Below, piece after piece: positions 17,415-26,350 of a DNA stretch of 64,000 nt. The DNA is taken from assembly GCF_001941625.1 (NCBI RefSeq), contig NZ_CP016076.1:1426001-1490000 (forward strand), in the 5' to 3' direction. A program made the position numbers and the translations under genes. Numbering within the stretch: position 1 is the stretch's first letter; every line of letters begins with the position of its first letter. This stretch comes from Actinoalloteichus fjordicus (lineage in GTDB: Bacteria; Actinomycetota; Actinomycetes; Mycobacteriales; Pseudonocardiaceae). The notes beneath the pieces are model-generated. The model was not told the DNA's origin. It ran no database searches and saw only the letters and a program-made list of their open reading frames with translations.

Positions 17415-18185
17415 CTAGCGTCGGGCCGACCGGCCCGTCGAGGCGAGATGTCGGGTGAGGTCGCTCGTCAGCTCCGACTCCTGATCGACCAGGTAGAAGT
17501 GTCCGCCGACGAACGTGCGGTGCGCGAACATCGCGGTGGTGACCTCCGCCCAGTCCACGACCCTGTCGATCGGCGCCAGCGCGTCGTCCGATGCGGCGTA
17601 GGCCACGACCGGGGTGGACAGCGGTCGGCCCCGCGTGGGGCGATAGGTGGTCAACACGTTCCAGTCGGCGCGCAGCGCGGGCAGCATCAACTCCAACAGG
17701 GTCGGATCGAGGTCGGCCAGCTGCGGCCCCCCGATGGCCCGGATCTCGGCGAGCATCGTCCGGTCGTCCTGCGGCGCGAAGGGCCGGGCGTCGTGATGCA
17801 GCGGTGCGGGGTATCCGGACACGAACAACACGAGGGCGGGCGTGCCGAGCTGTTCCAGCCGCACGGCGACCTCGTAGGCCACGGCGGCGCCCATGCTGTG
17901 ACCGAACAGGGCGATCGGCTCCGTCCGGAACGGCGCCATCGCGGCGACGATCGGCTCGACGAGATCGTCCATCCGCTCGGCGCCGGGCTCACCGAGCCGG
18001 TCCTGTCTGCCGGGATAGCGGACGGCGAGCATCTCGACGTCTCGGGAAAGGCCCTGCGGCCAGCCTCGGAAAGCACTGGCGGCGCCGCCCGCATGCGCGA
18101 AACAGAAAAGCCGGACGCGGGGCGCGGTGATCGGCAGGAAACGGCGGAACCACAATACCTCCGCCGGTACAACGGGAATGGTCAC
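17415..18185 (-). CDS. Type II thioesterase
   Basis: This is a 256-residue alpha/beta-hydrolase of the TEII group found with NRPS and PKS clusters. The landmarks are LFCFAHAGGAASAFRGW near the N-terminus, the serine elbow GHSMG, an aspartate in the YAASDDALAPIDRV region and the histidine in GGHFYLV. It normally clears stalled or mis-primed carrier domains. Because neither the NRPS nor the PKS has a thioesterase domain, it could also release the product; that is inference. It faces the cluster from the other strand. Its start is GTG, with a TATAGT -10 box about 37 bases upstream. Confidence 0.93.
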   Translation of the reverse strand: MTIPVVPAEVLWFRRFLPITAPRVRLFCFAHAGGAASAFRGWPQGLSRDVEMLAVRYPGRQDRLGEPGAERMDDLVEPIVAAMAPFRTEPIALFGHSMGAAVAYEVAVRLEQLGTPALVLFVSGYPAPLHHDARPFAPQDDRTMLAEIRAIGGPQLADLDPTLLELMLPALRADWNVLTTYRPTRGRPLSTPVVAYAASDDALAPIDRVVDWAEVTTAMFAHRTFVGGHFYLVDQESELTSDLTRHLASTGRSARR

Positions 18186-18971
18186 GAAGAAACCTCATGG
18201 TCTCGGCTGATTGACGGCCGGACTATAGCGACCATTCGGCGCTAGTTCGGGTGGACGGCAATTTTCTACTCGAAAGTGCGATCAATGCCGGGATCGATGC
18301 CTGCGAGCCGGACTGCTTAGCGCCGGTCGCTGATCGGCGCTGGAGTCGTGAGCGGGGCCAACGTGGAGGAACCGCCCGGCGGCAGGAGGCAGCCACGGTG
18401 GGGGCATGGCGACCGACGACGCCGCGGATCGCCGTGCGGGCCCGCGCAGCAGGAACGCAGGGATCAGCGACGCGCAGCGCTGCGGCGTCGAATGAGCGGT
18501 CTCGCCTGCCGCGCGACGAGTCGCCGCCGACTCGTGCCGCGCCGCAGGCGGTCTCCCGCCTCGGCTGTGGAGACGGTCCGTCGCAGCACCGGACTGTTCG
18601 GCTGCCCGCAGGTCGTCGCGGGGCTGTCGCGGGCGGAGGCTCCGGGCCTGCCGAGCTGGTGGAACCGGGCAGGCGAGGACGAGGGGCGATGCTCTCCTCG
18701 CGCGACGTCGAGTACTCGGCGAGTCTCGGGCCTCTCGAACCAGACCTGCGCAGTGGAGGCCGAACACGTCGCCGGGTCGGTGCGCGCAGGCCGGAGCACA
18801 GCGGGGCAGCGCGCCTCGGAGCCCTGCTGACGGGCCGGGCGTCCGGCCCGCCCGGTTCCGTTGCCTTCCCTCGGCGCACCCGTCTCGCCGATCGCGCCGA
18901 GGCGTCGACTCCGCGCAGTCGTGATCAACGGTCCTCGGCCTGCCCGCCGCAGGCTCCGCGCTGCCCCCCGC
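18186..18971. other. Intergenic region with thioesterase promoter and a decayed mobile element
   Basis: I see no credible gene in these 786 bases. The thioesterase -10 box (TATAGT on the minus strand) is at 18222-18227. A decayed copy of the small inverted-repeat element seen at 28244 and 60022 lies at about 18305-18478. Nothing is recognisable in the rest. Confidence 0.6.
18305..18478 (+). mobile_element. Decayed copy of the GAGCCTGTCTT small element
   Basis: CTGGAGTCGTGAGCGGGG and a later block, GACGACGCCGCGGATCGCCG followed by CCCGCGCA and GGGATCA, occur in the same order as in the long form at 60022-60182 (reverse orientation). The terminal inverted repeats are not intact. It is listed as a relic; the exact ends are estimates. 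Confidence 0.6.
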
Positions 18972-20624
18972 TCAGCCCGGTTCACATCCCGGCGGCTGAC
19001 AGAGCTGGCTGCCCAGGGCGCCGAGGAAGATCTCGCCCATGTCGGCCGGGTCGTCGGCGGTGAAGACCCGGCCGCCCGTGACGTCGGCGATCTGTTGCAG
19101 CGCATCGACGTCGATGTCCGGCCCGATGCCGATCAGCACGATCGGCAGCGGCGCGGTCGGGTCTTGCAGATCGCGCAGCGAGGAGAGCAGCCGGGGAAGT
19201 CCGATGCTCTCGGAGTCCTCGTCGCGGCCGTCGGTGAGGACGACGACGGTGTTGGTCCGCCCGGGCTCCCAACCCTGTCTGGCCGCCTCGTAGGCGGCCA
19301 GTGTCGTGTCGTAGAGCCCGGTGCCGCCGCCGGGCTGCGCGGTGATCGACCGCAGGTCGTCCAGCCCACTGCCCTCGGTGTGCTCCCGAACCGGCAGCAC
19401 GGGCAGGACCTCGCGGTAGTCCAGGTCGCCGTCGAGCCGGGTCGAGAAGGTCCACAGGCCGAGTCGGGTCGTGGGCAGCAGCATCCCGATGCCCTGCTCC
19501 GTTGCGCCGATCGCCAGTTCCATCCTGGTCCGACCGGTGCCGGGGACGTCGTCGTTCATCGAGCCGGACACGTCCAGTGCGGCCAGGAGCCGACCGCTGC
19601 GGGAGGCACCCGCCCACATGCCGAGCGTCTCGTTGACGTCCGATGTGTCCGGCTGTGAGACGGGCGGGATCGACTCCGGCGCGTCCTGCTCGCCGATGGC
19701 CTCGCCGCCCGGCGTGCGCAGTCGGTGGTCGCCCAGCAGCCGCACGGTCTCGGCGGACCGCAGCACCGAGCCCAGCGCGCCCGCCGCCGTCCATTCGCGC
19801 TGGGTGGCGTCGAGCAGCGGGACGAACGGGAAGTCCAGGGAGGGCGCGTCCCGCTCGGGGTAGGCGGCCCGCAGCTCGACCTCGGGTGCGTCGGCCCGGT
19901 ACTGGAGGAGCCGCTGCTCGCTCGTCGTGAGTGCGGCGGGCAGCTCGTCGGTGTCGGCGAGCCGCTGGTACAGCTCGTCCTCGTCGGCGGCCAGCTCTTC
20001 GGCGAGCAGCCGGAAGCGGCCGGTCGCCGCCGCCACCGGGTCCTCGGCGTCCCTCGCCAGTCTGCGCACGCTCCACAACATCGAGGTCGCGGTGGCACTG
20101 CGCGAGGGATCGGCCGTCCAGACGCTCGGCTCGCCCGCCTCCGGACCCAGCAGCGCCGACCACGAGGGGTCGTCGCCATGCTCGGCCGCCGCGTCGGGCG
20201 GCAGCGCGAGAACCACCGGCGAGGACGCGATCGAGCCGCCGGAGTCGGGCACCTCGGTGGCACCGTTCGCCCGTGCCCGCCGCAACCACATGCTGGACTC
20301 CGGGAGCCAGGCCGCGTACTCGGCCGCCTCCCGAGGATCGGCGAGCACCTCCACGGCCTCGGCGGAGTCGACGGAGCGCACGTCGACGTGATAGCAGTCG
20401 TCGTTCTCGTCCGTCCTCGGCTCGGTCGTCACCTCGTCGAGCAGCGGCGCCACGGACGGCGCGGCCATCACGGTCAGCGTCACCGAGTCCGAGCAGTCCG
20501 GTCCGCCGAGCAGACTCGGGAAGCGGTCGACGGCCGCCCACGCGAGCAGCGCGGTGACGAGGACGGTGGCGAGCAGCAGCCAGGGCAGGCGGCCACGGCC
20601 ACGGTGCCTGATCGGCTCCGACAT
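18972..20624 (-). CDS. Membrane-anchored substrate-binding/VWA domain protein
   Basis: This is a 550-residue protein. A basic N-terminus and one membrane helix (about residues 14-32, LPWLLLATVLVTALLAWAAV) anchor it with the bulk outside the cell. Residues of about 45-300 resemble an extracellular solute-binding fold. From about 345 there is a von Willebrand A domain with the metal site DVSGSM, the threonine in GGGTGLYDT and the VVLTDGRDED strand. Members of this combined family are common and poorly characterised in actinomycetes. It starts with ATG after a strong GAGGAGG site. It is separated from its neighbours by more than 400 bases on the upstream side, so it is probably expressed alone. 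Confidence 0.88.
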   Translation of the reverse strand: MSEPIRHRGRGRLPWLLLATVLVTALLAWAAVDRFPSLLGGPDCSDSVTLTVMAAPSVAPLLDEVTTEPRTDENDDCYHVDVRSVDSAEAVEVLADPREAAEYAAWLPESSMWLRRARANGATEVPDSGGSIASSPVVLALPPDAAAEHGDDPSWSALLGPEAGEPSVWTADPSRSATATSMLWSVRRLARDAEDPVAAATGRFRLLAEELAADEDELYQRLADTDELPAALTTSEQRLLQYRADAPEVELRAAYPERDAPSLDFPFVPLLDATQREWTAAGALGSVLRSAETVRLLGDHRLRTPGGEAIGEQDAPESIPPVSQPDTSDVNETLGMWAGASRSGRLLAALDVSGSMNDDVPGTGRTRMELAIGATEQGIGMLLPTTRLGLWTFSTRLDGDLDYREVLPVLPVREHTEGSGLDDLRSITAQPGGGTGLYDTTLAAYEAARQGWEPGRTNTVVVLTDGRDEDSESIGLPRLLSSLRDLQDPTAPLPIVLIGIGPDIDVDALQQIADVTGGRVFTADDPADMGEIFLGALGSQLCQPPGCEPG

Positions 20625-21051
20625 CGTGCCTCCTCATGCCTGCCGAACCGGGTCGATCGCGTGCGGGCATCGTGTCTGTCGCGGCCCCGGCGCCGCCGAT
20701 CCTGTCAAACTCGGTGCATTCTCGACAGGCCCGATATGGCAGGCCCGCGGATCGGCCGACGATAACGCCGACGGGCGGAATAGGAAACACTGATCACGAC
20801 GCCAAGAACGGCGGCGCGATCCGCAATTTCGATGATTCGTGATCTGCCGGACGGCTTTGTTCCCCCGTTCAGCGGCAGTGGATCAGCCGAACAGCGGGCT
20901 CGTCAGGCGCGTTCTGCCCATCCGAGCATTGCCACGCCGGGCCGCCGTCGTCGCCGACACGCCGGCCGATGTCAGCCGACCCCGACGTCGTTCGACGGCC
21001 CGACCTGCTCCGCCGATCCGAGCTCCGATGCCGGGCCTCGGCTGCGGCGCC
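20625..21051. other. Intergenic region
   Basis: I see no gene, RNA or clear repeat in these 427 bases. The part next to 20625 should hold the promoter of the VWA-protein gene; the part next to 21051 is the 3' side of the monooxygenase gene. Confidence 0.5.
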
Positions 21052-22155
21052 TCAGCGCACCGCCGAGCTGCCCAGCGGGGCCCGGCCCAGCAGCCGGTTG
21101 ACGTCGCGGACGGCGAACCGACCGGCGCGCGTCGCCCCGACGGTGGAGGCGGAGGGGCCGTATCCCACCAGTTGGACGCGCGGCTCGGCGGGGACGCGGG
21201 TGTTCTCCACGACGATGCCGCCGCCGGGCTCCCGTAGTCGCAAAGGACGCAGGTGGTCCAGCGCGGCCCGGAATCCGGTGGCATACAGGATCACGTCGGC
21301 GGACACCGCCCGCCCGTCGTCCCACACCGGGCCGTCCTGCGACAGACTGTCGAACATCGGCAGCCGATTCAACAGGCCTGCCTCCTGCATCTGCCGCACC
21401 TCCGGGGTCAGCAGCAGACCGGTCACACCCACCACGCTCTCCGGCGGACGGCCCGCCCGCACGGCCTCGTCGACCAGCGCGACCGCCGCCCGGCCGTGCT
21501 CGTGGGTGAAGGGGCCCTCGTGGAAGACCGGCGGTCGACGCGTCACCCAGGTCGTCTCGGCGACGCCTGCGATCTCGGCCAGCAGCTGGATCGCGGAGGA
21601 GCCGCCGCCGACGACGACCACCCGCGCTCCGGCGAACTCGGCGGGGCCCTGGTAGTCCACGGTGTGCAGCTGTCGACCACGGAAGTCGGCCTGACCGGGC
21701 ACGCTCGGCCAGAACGGGCGGGTCCAGGTGCCCGTCGCGTTGATCACCGCCCGTGCCGAGTACTCGCCCCGGTCGGTCTCCACCCGCAGCCTGCCCTGCG
21801 GATCGTCGTCTTCTGGACGCACCGAGCGGACCTGCACCGGGCGATGCACGGGCAGCGCGAAGTGCTTCTCGTAGTCCGCGAAGTAGGCAGGCACCACCGT
21901 CGCGGCGCGCGCGGTCTCGTCCACCGGCCCCATGGGCAGGCCGGGCAGGTCGTGGACGCCATGCACGGTGGCCATCCGCAGCGTCGGCCACCGGAACTGC
22001 CAGGCGCCGCCAGGACCGGGCGGCGCGTCCAGCAGCACGTAACCGGTTTCGGGCCGATGGCCGGTCCGGCGCAGGTGGAAGCCGGTGGACAGCCCGGCCT
22101 GACCCGCGCCGATCACCACCACGTCGACGTCGGCAGCCGCTTCCTCGGTCCTCAC
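21052..22155 (-). CDS. Flavin-containing monooxygenase-like / NAD(P)-binding oxidoreductase
   Basis: This is a 367-residue protein with an FAD Rossmann motif at the N-terminus (VVVIGAGQAGLSTGFHLRRTG) and a second dinucleotide motif in the middle (VVVVGGGSSAIQLLAEIAG). The ATG/GATGF-type signature near the C-terminus reads ILYATGFRAALDHL. This is the CzcO/TrkA-like group of FMO relatives. The substrate cannot be told. It starts with GTG. It is divergent from the kinase gene that begins at 22339, with 183 bases between them. Confidence 0.82.
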   Translation of the reverse strand: MRTEEAAADVDVVVIGAGQAGLSTGFHLRRTGHRPETGYVLLDAPPGPGGAWQFRWPTLRMATVHGVHDLPGLPMGPVDETARAATVVPAYFADYEKHFALPVHRPVQVRSVRPEDDDPQGRLRVETDRGEYSARAVINATGTWTRPFWPSVPGQADFRGRQLHTVDYQGPAEFAGARVVVVGGGSSAIQLLAEIAGVAETTWVTRRPPVFHEGPFTHEHGRAAVALVDEAVRAGRPPESVVGVTGLLLTPEVRQMQEAGLLNRLPMFDSLSQDGPVWDDGRAVSADVILYATGFRAALDHLRPLRLREPGGGIVVENTRVPAEPRVQLVGYGPSASTVGATRAGRFAVRDVNRLLGRAPLGSSAVR

Positions 22156-22338
22156 CCCTGCTTCAACCCGCAGTGTCCGTCCGCTCTTCCCCGCCGGGCG
22201 GCGGGCCTGGTCACGGCCGCTACCGGCTCGGGAAGACCGTTTTGGGGCGTCGAGCCCACTCCGCTGCGGGCCCGTCGTCCGATGGCGAGTTCAAGAATTC
22301 ATCCGGGAATGTGGGGCGGATGGCTTACGGTCTGCGAC

Positions 22339-23295
22339 ATGCCCCCGGGAACGCTCCTGCCCGTCGCCGAGACCGAAGATCAGTACGACGCGATCGCGGA
22401 CGACGACGACCTCATTCGCCCAGGTGTCGACGCCCTGTGCGCCGAACTCGGACTGGACGGGGAGGAGGTCGACCGCTTCGACGACGGCTCGCTGCCCGTC
22501 TATGCGATCGGGGCGAACCGAGTCCTCAAGCTCTACCCCGGCGTCTACGCCGAGGAGGCGGGCATCGAGAGTTCGGTGCTCGACGCGATCGACGGCAGAC
22601 TGTCGATCCCCACGCCCGTCCCGGAATGGGTGGGCGAGTTCGAGGGCTGGACGTACCTCCTGATGAGCAGGCTGCGCGGCACCAGCCTGGCGCGAGTGTG
22701 GCGACGGCTGCCGCCGGACAACCGGGCGTCGGTGGCCGAGAATCTGGGCACCGCCCTCGCCGAGCTGCACGCCGTCAACACCCCGGCCGTCGACGAACTC
22801 GGCCCGGCCGACTGGGCGGAGTTCATCGAGGATCAGCGCGCGAACTGCCTGGAGCGGCAGCTCGAATCCGGGCTCGCACCCGCGTGGGCCGAGCAGATCC
22901 CGGAGTTCCTGGACTCGGTCGACCTGCACACCGAGGCGACGTCGGCTCTGCTGCACTGCGAGGTGATGGGCGAGCACCTGCTGGTGACGCCGGGGGACGA
23001 GGGCTGGGAGCTGTCGGGACTGTTCGACTTCGAGCCCGCGATGCGCGGCGCGTCGGAGTACGACTTCGCCTCGGTGGGCCTGTTCGTCACCGCGGGCGAC
23101 TCCACCGCGTTACGCACCCTGCTCACGGCCTACGGCTATGGCGCGGACCGGCTGACGCCGGAGACCTCGCGGCGACTGCTCGCCTATGCGCTGCTGCACT
23201 GCTCCGGAACGCTGCCCTGGTATCTACGGCGCCTGCCCGCCCCGGCCGAGCCGACCCTGGAGGCGGCGGCGCAGGCGTGGTGGGGATTGGGGTGA
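22339..23295 (+). CDS. APH-family phosphotransferase with altered catalytic loop
   Basis: This is a 318-residue protein of the aminoglycoside phosphotransferase/choline kinase fold. It has an N-lobe (VYAIGANRVLKLYPG carries the ATP lysine) and a C-lobe with LHAVNTP. The catalytic loop is LLHCEVMGEHLLV (His206 onward) where the family usually has HxDxxxxN; aspartate is replaced by glutamate and asparagine by histidine. The metal motif is FDFEPA instead of IDFGD. It may be active on an unknown small molecule or have lost activity. The start is ATG, seven bases after TACGGT, so the message is probably leaderless. A strong hairpin follows the stop. Confidence 0.8.
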   Translation: MPPGTLLPVAETEDQYDAIADDDDLIRPGVDALCAELGLDGEEVDRFDDGSLPVYAIGANRVLKLYPGVYAEEAGIESSVLDAIDGRLSIPTPVPEWVGEFEGWTYLLMSRLRGTSLARVWRRLPPDNRASVAENLGTALAELHAVNTPAVDELGPADWAEFIEDQRANCLERQLESGLAPAWAEQIPEFLDSVDLHTEATSALLHCEVMGEHLLVTPGDEGWELSGLFDFEPAMRGASEYDFASVGLFVTAGDSTALRTLLTAYGYGADRLTPETSRRLLAYALLHCSGTLPWYLRRLPAPAEPTLEAAAQAWWGLG

Positions 23296-23304
23296 GGTGA
23301 GGGG

Positions 23305-23330
23305 CGAGGCCGGGCTCGGGCCCGGCCTCG
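23305..23330 (+). terminator. Hairpin terminator after the APH-like gene
   Basis: An 11-bp stem (CGAGGCCGGGC with GCCCGGCCTCG) around a TCGG tetraloop lies ten bases after the stop codon. The structure is compact and very stable. Confidence 0.75.
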
Positions 23331-23443
23331 GCTCGGTTGACGGGCTTGAGACGCCGCGGTGGGTGGTCTCGGACGTGCCCCTTCTGGTGTCGAAGCTGAT
23401 GGCTGAGGCTGATCGGCTTTCCTTGACGCGGTCCATACGTTGT

Positions 23444-23767
23444 TCAGATCATGCATTCGCCGTTCTTGATCGATCCGTTGGCTTGGTAGTCCACACTGGT
23501 GACGAGCGGGGATTCCTGTTTGATTCGGACTGCGAGTTGCCTGCCCTTCTCGATCCAGGCGGCTTTGGTCGCCGGGGTGGGGAATCTCGAATCCGGCGGG
23601 TAGTTGTCGTCGTAGATTGCTTGGTATTCATCGTCCCAGGTAGTGATGTCGGAAATGAGTTCTGCGCTGAGGCGCAGGTCCTTCCCGGCTTGTTTCGGTG
23701 AATGGTTCATCCAATCGCCGTCGCCGTCGAGGTAGAACAGCGGTCCTTCGAAGAAGCCTGCTAGCAT
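23444..23767 (-). CDS. Small acidic protein, candidate immunity protein (paralogue of the next gene)
   Basis: I chose the ATG at 23767, giving 107 residues (MLAGFFEGPLFYLDGDGDW). The open frame continues upstream but without similarity to its paralogue. The protein shares DEYQ, YPPDS+FPTP, LAVRIKQESP and SVDYQANG with the product of 23946-24296, so the two are a tandem duplication. Base composition is clearly AT-richer than the surrounding genes. It lies downstream of a toxin-like gene on the same strand. Immunity function is inferred from this position and size; I do not recognise the family. Confidence 0.6.
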   Translation of the reverse strand: MLAGFFEGPLFYLDGDGDWMNHSPKQAGKDLRLSAELISDITTWDDEYQAIYDDNYPPDSRFPTPATKAAWIEKGRQLAVRIKQESPLVTSVDYQANGSIKNGECMI

Positions 23768-23945
23768 GGAGATGCTTCCGGCAGCTAGTAAGCTGCTTTC
23801 TTGTAGCTTGCACTCTTGTTTGGCGGCTTGGTTCTCACGATGTTCATTAGTCAGGTGTCTTGCCCTTCTCTTCTGTGTCAGCACGGCTTACGCTGGGAGA
23901 ATCCCGGATTGACGATGCTGGCAGGGGTTCGGTCGCGGGTCTTGT

Positions 23946-24296
23946 CTAGAACACGCACGTACCGTCTTTGTAGAATCCATTCGCCTGGTAGTCCACGCTG
24001 GCGACGACTGGGGACTCTTGCTTGATGCGGACCGCTAGTTCCTTTCCTTTTTCTCGCCAGGCTTGCTCGGCCTCGGGGGTGGGGAATTTGGAGTCGGGCG
24101 GGTAATCTTGATCAAGAGTGTCCTGATATTCGTCGTTCCAGGCGGTGAGGTCGGCAACTATGTCGATGCCGAGTGACAGCTCAGCGGCGGCCTCTTCAAT
24201 GGAATGGTTAGATCGCCTACCTTTTCCGGAGAAATAATAGAACGGGCCTTCGTCGTATCCTGCGAGTAGTGCAACGTCGACAGTCATGAAATTCAT
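23946..24296 (-). CDS. Small acidic protein, candidate immunity protein
   Basis: This 116-residue protein starts in an ATGA overlap with the stop of the toxin-like gene, so the two are probably translated together. The sequence is acidic and aromatic (EGPFYYFSGKG, NDEYQDTLDQDYPPDSKFPTP, VDYQANGFYKDGTCVF) with no signal peptide or membrane helix. A second copy follows at 23444-23767. Direct coupling of a small acidic protein to a protein with a nuclease-like C-terminus is typical of polymorphic toxin/immunity pairs. The function is inferred. Confidence 0.65.
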   Translation of the reverse strand: MNFMTVDVALLAGYDEGPFYYFSGKGRRSNHSIEEAAAELSLGIDIVADLTAWNDEYQDTLDQDYPPDSKFPTPEAEQAWREKGKELAVRIKQESPVVASVDYQANGFYKDGTCVF

Positions 24297-25081
24297 GCCC
24301 TTCGTTTATTCGGTCGAACCCTGTCTTCTAGGTTCATTGGATAGGAGGTGACGATATATCCATTCTTGGATATGACAATCGCAACCCGTCGTTTTTTGCC
24401 GCCGAAGTCTACGTCGTAGACTTCGGCGTCTTTTCCGCAGTACCCCGCCAGTGATCCCCGTTCTATTGCAGATATTATCAGGTCAGCCACTTGTTTCGCC
24501 GGTGTCCCCGTTTCTTCGAAATCGTTCTGACGTTTCGGCCGAAGTATGTGTGCTAAGCCAGACGAACCCTCGGTCCCCTCCTCTAGCCATACCAGGTGCC
24601 CGTCTCTATGGCGCGCCATCCGGATGATGCGTTCTGGGCTGATTTTTGTTCCGGTACGGCGGAGTTCGGCGATCCAGCCGGCGTAGCTGGTCTCTGGGTC
24701 CTCGGTCGCTGTGTTGAGCGATGGAGTCGCCTGCGCTTCGACGTGTGCACTGGGTCCGTTGCGGGGTGAGGTGGAGGATGTGTTGCCGTGATCGCCGATG
24801 CCGTGGCCGGCGATGTCGTGGCAGTAGGCGTCGATGAGGTCTTGGGCTTGTGCGAAGAGGGCGTTGGCGGCTCGGACTTCGGTGCTGGAGGCGGTGGCGA
24901 GGTGGTTGATGTGTCCGACTTCGGGCTGGGTGGAGCCGGCCGTGGCGTTGGCGAAGAGGGTGGCGCCGTCGGTGATGGCTGCGTCGGCTTGGGTGGTGGC
25001 GTGGCGGGCTTCGGTGAGCAGCGCGTGTGCCTGGCGAAGCCGGGCGACGACGTCGGTGACCGACAATGCTCGACTCCTCAC
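24293..25081 (-). CDS. Polymorphic toxin-like protein with putative RNase C-terminus
   Basis: This is a 262-residue protein. Residues 1-90 form an alpha-helical, Ala-rich domain (DVVARLRQAHALLTEA, ANALFAQAQDLIDAY) of a kind seen in actinobacterial secreted or WXG-like proteins. A Ser/Thr/Pro linker follows. The C-terminal 110 residues read like a small toxin nuclease: GLAHILRPKRQNDF, KQVADLIISAIERG, and a final RRVAIVISKNGYIVTSYPMN strand pair resembling BECR-fold RNases. The start is GTG; a TTG six codons in is possible. Two related small genes follow on the same strand, the first overlapping. The toxin role is inferred from architecture and context. Confidence 0.6.
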   Translation of the reverse strand: MRSRALSVTDVVARLRQAHALLTEARHATTQADAAITDGATLFANATAGSTQPEVGHINHLATASSTEVRAANALFAQAQDLIDAYCHDIAGHGIGDHGNTSSTSPRNGPSAHVEAQATPSLNTATEDPETSYAGWIAELRRTGTKISPERIIRMARHRDGHLVWLEEGTEGSSGLAHILRPKRQNDFEETGTPAKQVADLIISAIERGSLAGYCGKDAEVYDVDFGGKKRRVAIVISKNGYIVTSYPMNLEDRVRPNKRRA

Positions 25082-25265
25082 TGTGTGTGTCCGGCCATGG
25101 TGCCGCAGGAGGGGGTCGGGTCGTCAAGCGGGTTTGGGGCCGGCGGGATGCCGATTCAGTCCACTGTGGACTTGGACTCGACTGGTGACGGGACCGCGAG
25201 ACTCGGCACGGTGAGGCGCAGGAACCCCGGTCGCTGTGTGCGGCCGGGGTCCTGGAGGCAGGTGA

Positions 25266-25499
25266 TCAGCGCAGTCGGCCGTCTTTGATCGCGGTCACTA
25301 GCGAGCCGAAGGCTGCCGGCGCGACGGCGAGTGTTCCGCCCTCGCGGTTCTTGGTGTCACGGATGCCGACCAGGCTTAATGCATGAGCGACCTCGACGCA
25401 GCCGCCTCCGCCGTTGTTGCTGCGGCTGCTCTTGCGCCACCTTGCGTGTGACAGGTCCGAGGTAGCGGTCATCATCGGTCCCCTTGTCTGATGGTTCAT
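25266..25499 (-). CDS. DUF397 domain protein
   Basis: This protein has up to 77 residues, with the family core WRKSSRSNNGGGGCVEVA, IRDTKNREGGTLAV and AFGSLVTAIKDG. It overlaps the stop of the XRE regulator by four bases (ATGA). A more likely start is the ATG at 25475, which has an AAGGGG ribosome site. DUF397 proteins nearly always sit directly downstream of an XRE/DUF5753 regulator in actinomycetes (the Scr1/Scr2 type pairs), as here, and some are proposed to act as antitoxin-like partners. Confidence 0.9.
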   Translation of the reverse strand: MNHQTRGPMMTATSDLSHARWRKSSRSNNGGGGCVEVAHALSLVGIRDTKNREGGTLAVAPAAFGSLVTAIKDGRLR

Positions 25500-26350
25500 G
25501 CGCGGGCCGCATCGGCGATCAGCCGCCGGCTCCGCTCAGGGTCAAGTGCTGTCGCCTTCAACCCCTCGAAGTTCAGGCTATACGCACTTACCTCTTCGGG
25601 TTCTTCCAGGTAGATGCCGTGTGTGAGGTGTTCTTCATAGACCACGTCATCGAGATGCGGCTCGGTGAACGACAGGAGTTCGAAGCCACTACCCATCGCT
25701 GGAAACGCACCCGTTCCAAGTGGTAGAACCTGGATGGAGACGTTCGGCAGTTGCGACAGCTTGCCGAGATGGGTGAGCTGCTCGCGCATCACGTCCGGTC
25801 CGCCGACGCCTTGACGCAGCGCGGGTTCCCAGATGACGGCCTCCACGGACAGACTGCGATCTCCGGTCAGCCGTGACTGTCGTGTTCGTCGCACTTCAGT
25901 GCGGTTGGCGACCGTCGTTGCAGATGGTTGGGGTACCCATGCGCGGCCGAGCGCGGCAACGTAGCTCTCGGTCTGGAACAAGCCGGGGACGAGCTGCGCG
26001 GTAAAGGTGCGCTCTGCTGCTGCGTCGGCTTCGAGTTCTACGAAGTCTTGGGTTGCCTCGTACAGGACGTCGTCACCGTATTGCTGCCACCACCCAGGCT
26101 CTTGGGCTGTCAGCACTGCGTTGCTGAGGCGGTCGCGCTCGGCCTCGGGCACCGAGTACACGAGCGCCAACGCGAGCACGTCGATGACAGTGATCGTCTG
26201 CGCAGCGTTTTCGATCTTGCTCAGTTTCGACGTTGACCAGCGGAGTCGCTTGGTCACGTCGGCAAGCTTGAGGTCGCCTTCGTTCCGCCACTTCCGCAGC
26301 TCACGGCCGATCCGGCGCATGCGGACCCCTGCGCGGAAGTCCTCTGCCAT
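25496..26350 (-). CDS. XRE-family regulator with DUF5753 domain
   Basis: This is a 284-residue protein. An N-terminal helix-turn-helix (about 14-70, with LKLADVTKRLRWSTSKLSKIENA) is followed by the DUF5753 ligand-like domain, recognised by ERTFTAQLVPGLFQTESYVAAL, the RLTGDRSLSVEAVIWEPALRQ segment, QLPNVSIQVLPLGTGAFPAMGSGFELLSF and the C-terminal Y-x-L-x-F stretch. The start is ATG with GAGGACAG ahead. It is coupled to the DUF397 gene. The divergent chain of small ORFs from 26571 begins across a shared promoter region and may be its target. Confidence 0.92.
   Translation of the reverse strand: MAEDFRAGVRMRRIGRELRKWRNEGDLKLADVTKRLRWSTSKLSKIENAAQTITVIDVLALALVYSVPEAERDRLSNAVLTAQEPGWWQQYGDDVLYEATQDFVELEADAAAERTFTAQLVPGLFQTESYVAALGRAWVPQPSATTVANRTEVRRTRQSRLTGDRSLSVEAVIWEPALRQGVGGPDVMREQLTHLGKLSQLPNVSIQVLPLGTGAFPAMGSGFELLSFTEPHLDDVVYEEHLTHGIYLEEPEEVSAYSLNFEGLKATALDPERSRRLIADAARA

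Noticed and set aside
3466-18185. Caerulomycin-type bipyridine cluster
   Set aside because: Considered because such hybrid clusters occur in related actinomycetes, but the stand-alone KS, KS-like protein, tandem ACPs and chorismate-lyase-like gene do not fit that pathway.
23768-23884. Extension of the second small paralogue upstream of 23767
   Set aside because: No similarity to its paralogue in this part; the ATG at 23767 aligns with the conserved start of the shared domain.
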